Assembly: GCA_020024555.1 (NCBI GenBank) | Contig: JAHHTQ010000024.1 | Location: 1-33,846 of the forward strand | DNA from: Angelakisella sp. | GTDB lineage: Bacteria > Bacillota > Clostridia > Oscillospirales > Ruminococcaceae | DNA: 33,846 nucleotides | Direction of reading: 5' to 3' | Part shown: in pieces, positions 12,866-21,589 of the stretch | Position numbering within the stretch: position 1 is the first letter of the stretch | How the letters are laid out: each line of letters begins with the position of its first letter | Translations under genes and position numbers: made by a program | Notes under the pieces: generated by a model | The model's input: only the letters and a program-made list of their open reading frames with translations | Told to the model about the DNA's origin: nothing | Databases searched by the model: none

Positions 12866-13741
12866 TTAACCTTTTACAGCGCCGCCAACACTTTCAACAT
12901 AATATTTTTGTGTCAACATAAACAGTAACGCTATCGGAATGGAAATAATTACACAACCCGCATAGAACGATGTGTAATATTTTTGTATATACTCCATTTC
13001 AAGCATTTGCCACAGACCAATAGCTATTGTATACGCATCTTTATCGTTACCAAGTATAACTTTTGCAAAAATGTAATCTACCCACGGACCCATAAATGCT
13101 GTAAGAAGCGTGTAAACTATCATTGGTTTTGAAAGTGGCAAAGTAATCTTTGTGAATACGTCCCACTTTGTAGCGCCATCAATAAACGCCGCTTCATCTA
13201 TCGCGCGTGGTATTGTATCAAAGAAACCTTTTACTATATAGAAACCAAGTCCCGCACCACCTGAATAAACTATTATAAGCGCTACGTGTTTTAATGTAGC
13301 TGTTTCTAGCAGTCCTATACCTTTTAGGATATAGTATATAGCTATCATTGACATAAATCCCGGGAACATACCCAAGATAAGCGCAATATTCATAAATTTC
13401 TTACGCATTTTGAAGCGAAGTCTTGACATAACATAGGATACGCAAAGCACAAAGAATGTTGCCACAAGACAGCTACAACAAGCTATGACAAAAGTATTCA
13501 TAAACCAACGCGGAAAGTTAATCATACTCTTATCCGTAAACAGTCTTTGATAGTTTGCCAAAGTAAATTCTTTCGGGATAATATAACTTACGTATGAACC
13601 CGGTTCTGCTCTCAGTGATGTCAGAATAACAAACACTATCGGTAAAACCCATATAACACTAAGTATAGCAAGTATTACGTGTACAAGTACGTTTGTTGCA
13701 GTCTTTTTCTTTTTCATGGAAGTCGTTTTATTTATACTCAT
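12866..13741 (-). CDS. malG: maltodextrin ABC transporter permease (MalG type)
   Basis: One of two permease subunits of an ABC importer for maltose/maltodextrins. The 291-residue protein has six predicted membrane helices. The EAA loop that docks the ATPase reads EAAFIDGATKWDVFTKITLP, at about residues 189-208. The C-terminus ending VESVGGAVKG is typical of MalG. Its ATG overlaps the TAA of malF (TAATG, sharing 13741), so translation is coupled. No ATPase gene lies in the cluster; an MsmX/MalK-like protein encoded elsewhere is presumably shared. Substrate assignment rests on the neighbouring regulator and debranching enzyme. Confidence 0.9.
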   Translation of the reverse strand: MSINKTTSMKKKKTATNVLVHVILAILSVIWVLPIVFVILTSLRAEPGSYVSYIIPKEFTLANYQRLFTDKSMINFPRWFMNTFVIACCSCLVATFFVLCVSYVMSRLRFKMRKKFMNIALILGMFPGFMSMIAIYYILKGIGLLETATLKHVALIIVYSGGAGLGFYIVKGFFDTIPRAIDEAAFIDGATKWDVFTKITLPLSKPMIVYTLLTAFMGPWVDYIFAKVILGNDKDAYTIAIGLWQMLEMEYIQKYYTSFYAGCVIISIPIALLFMLTQKYYVESVGGAVKG

Positions 13742-15129
13742 TATTGGAACGCCTCCTCGTTTTTGTATGCCGCTGTACGACGATATGCAATCAAGCTGAA
13801 TACAGCAGAAATAATAAAGATCATAATACCTATAACAGAACCCATCTTATAGTCTTTTTCTGTCATAGTCAATTTGTATAGCCATGTAACAAGCAAGTCT
13901 GTTTCACCCGCAAAGTAATAGTCAAGTTTTACAGGACCACCGCCTGTCAACAGGAATATAACGTTAAAATTATTGATGTTACCGATAAATGTTGTTATTA
14001 GATAAGGACCTGTAACGAACAGCATATATGGCAATGTTATACGGAAGAATTTGACGATAGGACTCGCGCCTTCAACATCTGCCGCCTCATACAAATCATT
14101 CGGTATATTTTGCAAAATACCTGTGTGGTTTAACATAGTAAACGGTACGCCTATCCATATATTAACGAGTATTACCATTATTTTTGCAAGTGTGCCGTCT
14201 GACCAAAACGGTACTGAATAGTTATGGCTGATAACACCAAGCTCACGTAAAAGTACGTTCATCGGACCGCTTTCACTGAATATTGTTCTCATTGTAAGAA
14301 GTGATACAAAGGCAGGAATAGCTATTGACAGAGCAAAGTTAAATCTCCAAAAGCCTTTCCATTTTGTATCTTTTCTGTTAATTACAAGAGCAAGTATCAT
14401 ACCTAGGAAGTAGTTTGTAAACGTAGCAAAGAATGCCCAAACAAGTGTCCAACCAAGTACGGGGAAGAATGTCTTACCAATATTTCCCGCGCCGGAACCC
14501 ATACTGAAAATGTTTTTGAAGTTTTCAAATCCAACCCATTCAAACAATTTTCCGGGTGGTAAGTGATGTTTATCGTAGTTGGTAAACGCAATAAATATCA
14601 TAAATACAAGTGGTACTATTGTAAACATAACAATACCAAGAGTTGGCAAAGTCAGTAGTGAAATATGTACTTTGTCATCTTTTAATGAGAATAAATCTTG
14701 TTTGAAAGTAGCTGGTTTCTTACCACGTTTTACTTCATATTCTACAAAATACGCGCTTTTAACCGATGCTATCATAAATAAAATTAACACAAGTGTTACA
14801 AAGATAGTTATAACACCATAAAGTAAACATAGCATTGAGTTGTCACCCAATACATATTCGTATATACCCAATTTTTCATTGAAAACTTCTTCCTGTTGCT
14901 TTGTTCCCAATGAAATAAAATTCACGATTGAATTTGCACCAAATACTACCATATAATAAATATACAGTATTTCAGTAACCAAAAAACACAAACCTTTTGC
15001 TATTTGCTTGTGGCATAAATTACCCAAACCAAAAATAAGAGCAGAAAGACGAGTGATATTGCTGCCGTAAAGAAAAGCCGTACCAATACTGTAATCTTTT
15101 AAAGGAGCCTGTGGTTGTTTTTTAAACAT
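13741..15129 (-). CDS. malF: maltodextrin ABC transporter permease (MalF type)
   Basis: The partner permease of MalG. At 462 residues it is longer than a minimal sugar permease because about 160 N-terminal residues add further membrane helices before the core, as is usual for MalF. The core begins around LLTLPTLGIVMFTIVPLVF and carries the EAA loop EAADVEGASPIVKFFRITLP. The ATG follows AAGGAGGA at a normal spacing. A 239-bp gap with a terminator-like hairpin and a possible promoter separates it from malE, and it overlaps malG by one base. Confidence 0.9.
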   Translation of the reverse strand: MFKKQPQAPLKDYSIGTAFLYGSNITRLSALIFGLGNLCHKQIAKGLCFLVTEILYIYYMVVFGANSIVNFISLGTKQQEEVFNEKLGIYEYVLGDNSMLCLLYGVITIFVTLVLILFMIASVKSAYFVEYEVKRGKKPATFKQDLFSLKDDKVHISLLTLPTLGIVMFTIVPLVFMIFIAFTNYDKHHLPPGKLFEWVGFENFKNIFSMGSGAGNIGKTFFPVLGWTLVWAFFATFTNYFLGMILALVINRKDTKWKGFWRFNFALSIAIPAFVSLLTMRTIFSESGPMNVLLRELGVISHNYSVPFWSDGTLAKIMVILVNIWIGVPFTMLNHTGILQNIPNDLYEAADVEGASPIVKFFRITLPYMLFVTGPYLITTFIGNINNFNVIFLLTGGGPVKLDYYFAGETDLLVTWLYKLTMTEKDYKMGSVIGIMIFIISAVFSLIAYRRTAAYKNEEAFQ

Positions 15130-15190
15130 ATTTATTCCTCCTTATAATAAATATTAACGAAAGCGATATCTATATTATTTTAATAGTTTT

Positions 15191-15219
15191 ATATTAATAA
15201 ATACAAATCATATTGTAAA
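15191..15219 (-). promoter_or_regulatory. possible internal promoter for malFG
   Basis: On the minus strand TTTACA (15214-15219), a 17-nt spacer and TAATAT (15191-15196), lying after the intercistronic hairpin. A CGAAAG element (15156-15165, AACGAAAGCG) lies downstream of it and resembles the CGAAAG sequences near malE. Confidence 0.4.
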
Positions 15220-15273
15220 CTTCTATTTATTAATAAACACTATTAAACATCAAAATAAACTATTGCTTATTTA

Positions 15274-15323
15274 GAAAATATGGAGAAATACGAAATATAT
15301 ATTTAAATCGTACTTCTCCATAT
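15274..15323 (-). terminator. intercistronic terminator/attenuator between malE and malF
   Basis: Minus-strand arms 15308-15323 and 15278-15293 pair over 16 positions with one G-U (outer ATATGGAGAA/TTCTCCATAT), followed by TTTTCTAAAT, about 45 nt after the malE stop. It should make malE mRNA more abundant than malFG mRNA, the usual stoichiometry for a binding protein and its permeases. Confidence 0.75.
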
Positions 15324-15368
15324 AAATAGGATTGATATAAGTTACAAAATTAATAAACTGATAAAATA

Positions 15369-16658
15369 TTATTTAACTGCCATTTTAGATACAAACAGAT
15401 CCAATTTAGCCTGCGCGTTTTCTTTTGTTAGTTCTCCACTCTTCATTTCAGCTGTTAAACCGCCTGCTGCGTCCCAGTATTTTGAACCAAACTCTGCTGC
15501 CAGTGGTTGTGTTACAGATGCAACTTCTGCTTCTTTAACGATAACTGTTGCAACCGGATCTTTTAGAACTGCTTCTGATTTACCTGCATTTATATTTGTA
15601 GGAACTTGGTTTGACTCCTCAAAACGTTTGATTTGCATTTCTTCACTACCAAGGAATGCCGCAAATTGAATTGCAACAGGTAGAGCTTTTGAGTGTGAAT
15701 TTACACCGATAGCTTTTGAACCGTAGAAACCTTTAAGTTGTTTGTCTTCGCCGTTAATATTGAATGTTGGCAGTATACCCATACCTAGATTGTCGCCCAA
15801 AGCTTTTTTGTACATATCGTAGTTCCAAGCGCCGTCGAACCATACGCCAAGTTTGTGGTTAGCTATTTTTTCAGCAACTGATATACCGTTGTCAAATGCG
15901 CATTTCTTGTTGTTTTTTAGGTCAAGTAGGTAATTTGTTACTGCAAGACCTGTTGCGTTGTTCCAGTCAGCGCCTTTTGCGAAATCTGCCTGTGAATCAC
16001 CGTAAATTGTGTTGCCTGCGCCATAGTACCAAGCGCCTAGTTTCCAACCGCCTGCTGACTCAAAGAAGAAGTTTATAACATCATCTGCTGTTTCTTTCTT
16101 CATTATGCCTTCTACTGTTTTAACATCTTCGTCTGACATAAGAGTTTTGTCATAGTACATAAAGAATGTGTTGTGTGTAAACGGTATACCATACACTGCG
16201 CCGTCATTTGGGTTTGTAACTGTACCTACAACAGCTTCTGACATTGTATTTTTTACCATTTCTAGCGTAGAACCACCAAGTTTTGCAAGCGCGCCTGCAT
16301 TTACAAGTTCAACCATTTGGTCATTTGCAAAAAAGAATACATCTGCTGCGTTATCAACGTCTTTCATAACTTCGTCTTTGGCTTTATCTTCACCAACTAC
16401 TTCAAATGTCCAGTTGATTTTGTATTCAGGGTGAGCTGCCGCAAAAGCCTCTGCCATTGATTCTATTGTTTTGTTTGTTCTTTGGTTTTCAGGAGTCCAT
16501 ACTTTCAGTGAAACTTCTTGTACTGCTACTTCGTCTGTATTACTTGTCGAAGTGCCTGTTGAATTGCTTGTTGAAGTGTCTGTTTTTGAACCACAGCCTG
16601 ACATAATACCTGTTATCATAGCTGTTGCCATAATAGCTGCTAAAACTCTTTTTTTCAT
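15369..16658 (-). CDS. malE: maltodextrin-binding lipoprotein (MalE type)
   Basis: The extracellular solute-binding protein of the importer. A lipoprotein signal peptide ends at lipobox GIMSGC with Cys22 as lipid anchor. A Ser/Thr/Asn-rich linker (about 24-43) precedes the binding domain, which starts at VSLKVWTPENQRTNKTIESM. Later segments such as GAVYGIPFTHNTFFMYYDK, ANHKLGVWFDGAWNYDMYKK and KQLKGFYGSKAIGVNSHS fit the maltose/maltodextrin-binding branch of the family. The product is 429 residues. The ATG follows a GGGAGAAA SD site. It is the first gene of the operon, diverging from the LacI-family gene across a 361-bp regulatory region. Confidence 0.92.
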   Translation of the reverse strand: MKKRVLAAIMATAMITGIMSGCGSKTDTSTSNSTGTSTSNTDEVAVQEVSLKVWTPENQRTNKTIESMAEAFAAAHPEYKINWTFEVVGEDKAKDEVMKDVDNAADVFFFANDQMVELVNAGALAKLGGSTLEMVKNTMSEAVVGTVTNPNDGAVYGIPFTHNTFFMYYDKTLMSDEDVKTVEGIMKKETADDVINFFFESAGGWKLGAWYYGAGNTIYGDSQADFAKGADWNNATGLAVTNYLLDLKNNKKCAFDNGISVAEKIANHKLGVWFDGAWNYDMYKKALGDNLGMGILPTFNINGEDKQLKGFYGSKAIGVNSHSKALPVAIQFAAFLGSEEMQIKRFEESNQVPTNINAGKSEAVLKDPVATVIVKEAEVASVTQPLAAEFGSKYWDAAGGLTAEMKSGELTKENAQAKLDLFVSKMAVK

Positions 16659-17019
16659 TTTTTTCTCCCTTTCTGAGTAATGATTAATAAATTAAGTACA
16701 AAATATCAAAAGTTTACATTATTGATATCTGACAATTATTTACAAATATCACATTTTTTCGTAAACTTTCGTTGACACCTATAATTTAACACTTTTGCAT
16801 AGTATTTGTCAATAGAAAATACGTGTCAAACTGTTTTTTTGTATGTTTAACCATTTAAGTATTTATGAATTGTTAATTATACACAAAATACCACCGAAAT
16901 ACTATCGAAACTAATAAATTTTCAAAAAGCACTTTTCTTTTATTTTTAAATAGTGTATTATAGTATAGAAATTCTATTTATTTAATAAAACCCATAATTT
17001 ATCGGAAGGAGCTAGAAAA
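16659..17019. promoter_or_regulatory. divergent mal control region (malE promoters and CGAAA elements)
   Basis: On the minus strand two TTGACA boxes (16807-16812 and 16824-16829) precede weak -10 boxes TTAAAT (16784-16789) and AATACT (16801-16806), each at 17 nt. Downstream on the minus strand lies CGAAA-GTTTA-CGAAA (within 16757-16777). On the plus strand CGAAA occurs twice at 16895-16911, 11 nt apart, upstream of the regulator gene. These repeated half-sites are candidate operators for the LacI-family regulator. No ORF or RNA gene is seen. The plus-strand promoter is unclear: TATTATAG-type sequence near 16958 is a possible -10. Confidence 0.5.
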
Positions 17020-18027
17020 ATGGCAACTATTAAGGATATAGCTCAACTTTTAAATATATCAACCGGAACTGTCTCCAAAGGGCTTAATGGCGGTGAAGAT
17101 ATCAGCGAAGATTTACGAAACAAAATTATTGACACTGCTGTCTCTTTGGGATATACCACAAAAAAAATGAAAAAAAAGGAAAGTTGGACTATCTGTATAT
17201 TTATAGAAAATATGGATTACAGCGCCAACAACCAGTTCGGTTATGAGCTTATTTTGGGATTTAAGCAACTCTCTGTACGCAATGGTTTCAACGTACAAAT
17301 TGTAAGCGTCACAAACGAAATGCAATTAAATGAAAAATATGATACGTATATGATGAAGCATGGATACAAAGGTGGATTTTTTATAGGTTTTACACTAAAC
17401 GACCCTTGGCTTAAAACTTTGAACAAGACAACTGTTCCAACAGTACTGCTTGATAATATTGAACCGCATAACCATATAGTCTCTTATATAGGCACAGACA
17501 GTTATGAGGGTATGGAGACAGCCGTTGAGCATCTGTATCACTTGGGACACCGTCGGATAGCATTTTTAAACGGAGACAGTCATTCTATGATTTCCAAAAA
17601 CAGAACAGACGCCTTTCAAAAAGCTTGCTCAAAATTTAAACTTAAATCCAGCGAAAACTTTATACAATATGGTGATTACAGTATGGATTGCGCCAAAAAA
17701 TTTGTAAATGACTTTATAAATGACGGCGCTACCGCAATAATGTGTGGCAGTGATATTATGGCTATGGGCGTTATTGCGGAATGTGAACATCTCGGCTATA
17801 ACGTACCGAACGATATCAGTGTGATAGGCTTCGATGATTTGCCTCTGTCTGCGCATATGACCCCTGCTCTTACCACAATTAAACAGGACAGAATTAATAT
17901 GGGAAAACTGGGCTTCTCCACACTGCTTTCATTGATTAACGGTGTGCACATAAGTCAAACCTTACTTCGACCTACATTTATTGTCAGAAATTCAACTACA
18001 AGCATCAATAATAAAAACTTAAATTAA
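17020..18027 (+). CDS. LacI/GalR family regulator (probable maltodextrin regulator)
   Basis: A 335-residue LacI-family transcription factor. The N-terminal helix-turn-helix and hinge are intact (ATIKDIAQLLNISTGTVSKG, then SEDLRNKIIDTAVSLGY), followed by a periplasmic-binding-protein-like effector domain. Its blocks include YIGTDSYEGMETAVEHLYH, GHRRIAFLNG, TAIMCGSDIMAMGV and DISVIGFDDLPLS, then TPALTTIKQD. The ATG follows GGAAGGAG. It diverges from malEFG and lies 17 bp before the debranching-enzyme gene, so it probably controls both transcription units in response to maltose or maltodextrin. Whether it represses or activates, and its ligand, are inferred from context only. Confidence 0.9.
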   Translation: MATIKDIAQLLNISTGTVSKGLNGGEDISEDLRNKIIDTAVSLGYTTKKMKKKESWTICIFIENMDYSANNQFGYELILGFKQLSVRNGFNVQIVSVTNEMQLNEKYDTYMMKHGYKGGFFIGFTLNDPWLKTLNKTTVPTVLLDNIEPHNHIVSYIGTDSYEGMETAVEHLYHLGHRRIAFLNGDSHSMISKNRTDAFQKACSKFKLKSSENFIQYGDYSMDCAKKFVNDFINDGATAIMCGSDIMAMGVIAECEHLGYNVPNDISVIGFDDLPLSAHMTPALTTIKQDRINMGKLGFSTLLSLINGVHISQTLLRPTFIVRNSTTSINNKNLN

Positions 18028-18044
18028 ACAAACGGAGATAATAT

Positions 18045-20024
18045 ATGAATAATAATTTTAACCCAACTAACTTTTCAATGGGCAAAAATGAACTTTCAAA
18101 TTTTGTTGACGGAGAAAAAAAATGCTACCTGCTTGCAAATGGCTTGGGTGGTTTTTCTTCTGTTACTGCTCTAAATTCTTGCGCAAGACACGACCACGCG
18201 CTGTTTATTTCGGCAAAAAAAGCGCCTAATCACCGTATACACACACTGACTAATCTTGAAGAAAATATTACTTTTTCTGACAGTAAAGAAAAAGCAAACC
18301 TTTTCACTCAACAGTTTGCAACACGCACAAATAATGTCTTTGGCGGAATTTTTCTTCAAAAATTTGAATTTAAATATTTACCTAAATGGTCATATAAAGT
18401 AAACGGATTGGAAATAGTAAAAGATATTGTTATGGTATATGGCGAAAATACACTCGCTGTCCGCTATAAAGTTTACTCCAATAATTCAGAAAAATGCAAA
18501 TTGAATGTCGAACCTCTGTTTAGACTTACAAATAAAGACGATTATCCGTCAAATAACGATGAAATAAATGTAAATACAGAATATACAGAAAATTCAACAA
18601 CAAATAACCGTTGCTATTATAAAACAAATGGTAATGTTACAGTAAACAATATATTTTTCTACAATGATTTATTTTTTGAGTACGACTCCCGTGATGGCAG
18701 AGACTGTATAGGAAAATCATTTAAGGGAGCTACTTTCACTTTTGATATAGAAAAAGAATATCAAGAATTTTACATTGTATTTTCAACAGAAAAAATTATC
18801 GACAGTGTAGATGTAAACGGTCTTTTTGATAACGAAATAAAAAGACAAAACGAACTTATTACTATGAGTAATATCAAAAACAGTGATGCGCAGGCTCTTG
18901 TTTTGGCTGCCGATAAGTTTGTTACACACAGACAATCAACAAATGGCAAGACAATAATGGCAGGTTACCCATTCTTTGGAGATTGGGGACGTGATACTAT
19001 GATAGCGCTGCTTGGTTGCGTAATAGCAACAGGCAGATATGACGATGCAAGAAGTATACTTCGTACATTTAAGGCTTACGAGAGAAAAGGTATGATGCCA
19101 AACGTATTTCCTGAGGGGGAAAGCGATGACCCTATGTACAATACTGTTGATGCGGCGCTACTCTTTATTGATACTGTTTATCAGTTCTATCTAGCTACAA
19201 GCGATATTGAATTTGTAAAAGAAATGTACGACACTATGGAGAGTATTGTCACCAATTATCGCAACGGTACGGATTTCCACATAAAAATGGACAGTGACGG
19301 ACTTATCACAGCAGGCGACGAACTTGAACAGCTCACATGGATGGATGTTCGTTTCGGTGATATACTGCCTACTCCACGTCATGGCAAACCTGTTGAGGTA
19401 AACGCATATTGGTACAATGCGCTTCGTATTATGGATATATTTGCAACAAAACTGAATTTTGACAAAAAAGATTACTATTCACTTGCAGAAGATACCGTTA
19501 AACCTAACTTTATAAAACTGTTTTGGAATGAAGAACTTGGCTGTTTACGTGACGTAATATCAAATACAAGCGCCGATAACCAAATTCGTTTAAATCAGGT
19601 GTGGGCAATGTCAATGCCTTTCACAATGATTGACGAAGAAAAGGCTAATAAAATTTTGAGTGTAATTTATACAAAACTATACACTCCTTTTGGACTCAGA
19701 AGTCTGTCGCCTGACGACAAAGACTTCCACAAAACATACGGAGGCAGCCACTTTGACAGAGATATGGCTTATCATCAGGGAACTGTATGGGGCTTTCCTT
19801 TGGGCGCATATTATCTTGCGGTTTTGCGTTTTGCTCCAAATGGCTATGACACAGTACTTCGTCAAATAGAATATACTGCGACTGCTCTTAACGAAGGTTG
19901 CTTTGGACAAATTGCCGAAATATATGACGGCGAAAATCCTTGCGAAAGTCAAGGTTGCTTTGCTCAGGCATGGAGCGTTGGAGAAATACTTCGTGTATAT
20001 AAAGCGCTTGAAAACACAAAATAA
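18045..20024 (+). CDS. glycogen debranching enzyme / amylo-alpha-1,6-glucosidase (GH133-like)
   Basis: A 659-residue cytoplasmic enzyme that hydrolyses alpha-1,6 branch points of glycogen or limit dextrins. The N-terminal beta-rich domain (about 1-270) starts with YLLANGLGGFSSVTALN. The C-terminal (alpha/alpha)6 barrel contains GYPFFGDWGRDTMIALLG, MPNVFPEGESDDPMYNTVDA and FDRDMAYHQGTVWGFPLGAY. The acidic residues in GDWGRD and in the later helices are the expected catalytic region. ATG follows GGAGA and lies 17 bp after the regulator, so the two form an operon. Together with the MalEFG importer this makes a maltodextrin/glycogen utilisation island. The downstream phosphorylase and glucanotransferase are not in this window. 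Confidence 0.93.
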   Translation: MNNNFNPTNFSMGKNELSNFVDGEKKCYLLANGLGGFSSVTALNSCARHDHALFISAKKAPNHRIHTLTNLEENITFSDSKEKANLFTQQFATRTNNVFGGIFLQKFEFKYLPKWSYKVNGLEIVKDIVMVYGENTLAVRYKVYSNNSEKCKLNVEPLFRLTNKDDYPSNNDEINVNTEYTENSTTNNRCYYKTNGNVTVNNIFFYNDLFFEYDSRDGRDCIGKSFKGATFTFDIEKEYQEFYIVFSTEKIIDSVDVNGLFDNEIKRQNELITMSNIKNSDAQALVLAADKFVTHRQSTNGKTIMAGYPFFGDWGRDTMIALLGCVIATGRYDDARSILRTFKAYERKGMMPNVFPEGESDDPMYNTVDAALLFIDTVYQFYLATSDIEFVKEMYDTMESIVTNYRNGTDFHIKMDSDGLITAGDELEQLTWMDVRFGDILPTPRHGKPVEVNAYWYNALRIMDIFATKLNFDKKDYYSLAEDTVKPNFIKLFWNEELGCLRDVISNTSADNQIRLNQVWAMSMPFTMIDEEKANKILSVIYTKLYTPFGLRSLSPDDKDFHKTYGGSHFDRDMAYHQGTVWGFPLGAYYLAVLRFAPNGYDTVLRQIEYTATALNEGCFGQIAEIYDGENPCESQGCFAQAWSVGEILRVYKALENTK

Positions 20025-20040
20025 TATAAATAAATATTTT

Positions 20041-20075
20041 CCCTAGGTCAATTCAACAACTGACCTAGGGTTTTT
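20041..20075. terminator. terminator between debranching enzyme and enolase genes
   Basis: CCCTAGGTCA (20041-20050) pairs perfectly with TGACCTAGGG (20061-20070), followed by TTTTT on the plus strand. On the minus strand only a broken A/T tail follows, so it mainly serves the debranching gene but may also stop enolase. Confidence 0.92.
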
Positions 20076-20079
20076 ATCA

Positions 20080-21330
20080 TTAATCATTGTTTATAATATC
20101 TTCTATTTCAATTAATCTATTATATTTTGATGTTCTGTCCGCTCTGCATGGCGCTCCTGATTTTATCTGTCCGCAACAGGTTGCAACCGCTATATCACTG
20201 ATAGAATAATCATAGGTTTCACCGCTTCTGTGTGAAAGCACCACCCCGTATCCTTTTTCTTGCGCCAGTTTTATTGTATCCATAGTCTCTGTTAGCGTGC
20301 CTATTTGATTTGGCTTTATCAGTATCGCATTTGCAATTTTACCGTCTATTCCTTTTTGCAGCCTGTTTTTGTTTGTTACAAATAAATCATCACCGACAAG
20401 CTGTATCTTTTTCCCCAGTACATCAGTGAGTTCTGCCCAACCCTCCATATCTTCTTCCGAAAGTCCGTCTTCGATTGATATAATAGGATATTGCTCTGTA
20501 TACGCTCTCCACATATCTATTAATTCTTGTGTTGTATACAGCTTTTTGCTCTTTGGCAAAAAATACATTCCCTGTTCTGCCTGCCACTCACTCGTTGCGG
20601 CATCTATCGCAAACGCAATATCTTTTCCCACAGTAAAGCCTGCTGATATTACAGCATCATTTATATATCTAAGCGCATTTATATCACTTGGTAAATTTGG
20701 CGCAAATCCACCCTCATCACCGACACTCGTGCTAAGTCCCTTTAATGACAATATCTTTCCGAGCGTATGATATACTTCGCTACACCAACGCACACCCTCT
20801 GCAATACTCTTTGCGCCAATAGGCACTATCATAAATTCCTGAATATCAACATTGTTTTTTGAATGCGCTCCGCCATTTAATATATTCATCATAGGCACAG
20901 GCATTTTATATTCACCGTACATACGCAAGTATTCGTAAAACTCAAATTTTTTGAATTGTGCGGCAGCCTTTGCAACAGCAAGAGATACCGAAAGAACAGC
21001 ATTTGCGCCCAAATTTTTTTTATTTTCTGTGCCGTCAAGCTCTATCATCTTATAGTCTATTTTTTGTTGTTCCAGCGCGTTCATTCCGTATAAACTGTTA
21101 TTTAGTGTTTCATTTACATTATTAACAGCCTGCAATACGCCTTTTCCACAATATCTGCTCTTGTCATTGTCCCGAAGTTCATAAGCCTCGTATTTACCTG
21201 TTGATGCGCCTGACGGAACAGATGCGCAACCCACAGAACCATCTTCCAATGTAACTTTTGTATATAGAGTAGGATTTCCCCTGCTATCCAAAATTTCTAT
21301 TGAATGTATTTTTTTTATACTGCTGTCCAT
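20080..21330 (-). CDS. eno: enolase (phosphopyruvate hydratase), divergent form
   Basis: Interconverts 2-phosphoglycerate and phosphoenolpyruvate in glycolysis. I chose the ATG at 21330, seven to eight bases after AGGAGAG; an in-frame ATG 33 bp earlier precedes that SD site. The product is 416 residues, slightly short for the family (about 430). Conserved blocks are EILDSRGNPTL, SGASTGKYEAYEL, NILNGGAHSKNNVDIQEFM, GDEGGFAPN, SIEDGLSEEDMEGW, VGDDLFVTN, ILIKPNQIGT and the SHRSGET loop, so catalytic residues appear present. Several spots deviate from common bacterial enolases: VRWCSEVYHTLGKIL, SGETYDYSISD and CCGQIKSGAPCRADRTSKYN. It stands alone, not beside other glycolytic genes, so it could be a second paralogue. 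Confidence 0.93.
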   Translation of the reverse strand: MDSSIKKIHSIEILDSRGNPTLYTKVTLEDGSVGCASVPSGASTGKYEAYELRDNDKSRYCGKGVLQAVNNVNETLNNSLYGMNALEQQKIDYKMIELDGTENKKNLGANAVLSVSLAVAKAAAQFKKFEFYEYLRMYGEYKMPVPMMNILNGGAHSKNNVDIQEFMIVPIGAKSIAEGVRWCSEVYHTLGKILSLKGLSTSVGDEGGFAPNLPSDINALRYINDAVISAGFTVGKDIAFAIDAATSEWQAEQGMYFLPKSKKLYTTQELIDMWRAYTEQYPIISIEDGLSEEDMEGWAELTDVLGKKIQLVGDDLFVTNKNRLQKGIDGKIANAILIKPNQIGTLTETMDTIKLAQEKGYGVVLSHRSGETYDYSISDIAVATCCGQIKSGAPCRADRTSKYNRLIEIEDIINND

Positions 21331-21372
21331 AATAATTCTCTCCTTTTTATAACAATACCGCAAAACATAAAT

Positions 21373-21400
21373 ATATTAATATATAAAATACTGTTTTCAA
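21373..21400 (-). promoter_or_regulatory. promoter of the enolase gene
   Basis: On the minus strand TTGAAA (21395-21400), a 16-nt spacer and TAATAT (21373-21378), about 40 nt before the start codon. Confidence 0.55.
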
Positions 21401-21541
21401 TAAATTATTTAAAATATACGATACTGCTTAATATAAAATTTATAAAATAAATAAAATTTCTTAATTTTATTATTGTATATATAAAAAAAAATATACCTAA
21501 ATTTTACATTAATTAATATAAACAAATCTGTCAATAATAAT

Positions 21542-21567
21542 ATTGCCCATATTAAATTATGGGTAAT
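21542..21567 (+). promoter_or_regulatory. hairpin upstream of the polysaccharide deacetylase gene
   Basis: ATTGCCCATA (21542-21551) pairs with TATGGGTAAT (21558-21567) over ten positions with one G-U. It ends about 8 bases before the AAAGGAGAAAG SD site. It could be an operator or a 5'-UTR stability hairpin. There is no T-run, so it is not a terminator. Confidence 0.45.
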
Positions 21568-21589
21568 TTCAGCAAAAGGAGAAAGTTTT

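Noticed and set aside
12866..18027. Missing ABC ATPase taken as a sign of a broken maltodextrin transporter
   Set aside because: Many Bacillota carbohydrate importers lack a linked ATPase and share an MsmX/MalK-type protein encoded elsewhere; all three present subunits are intact.
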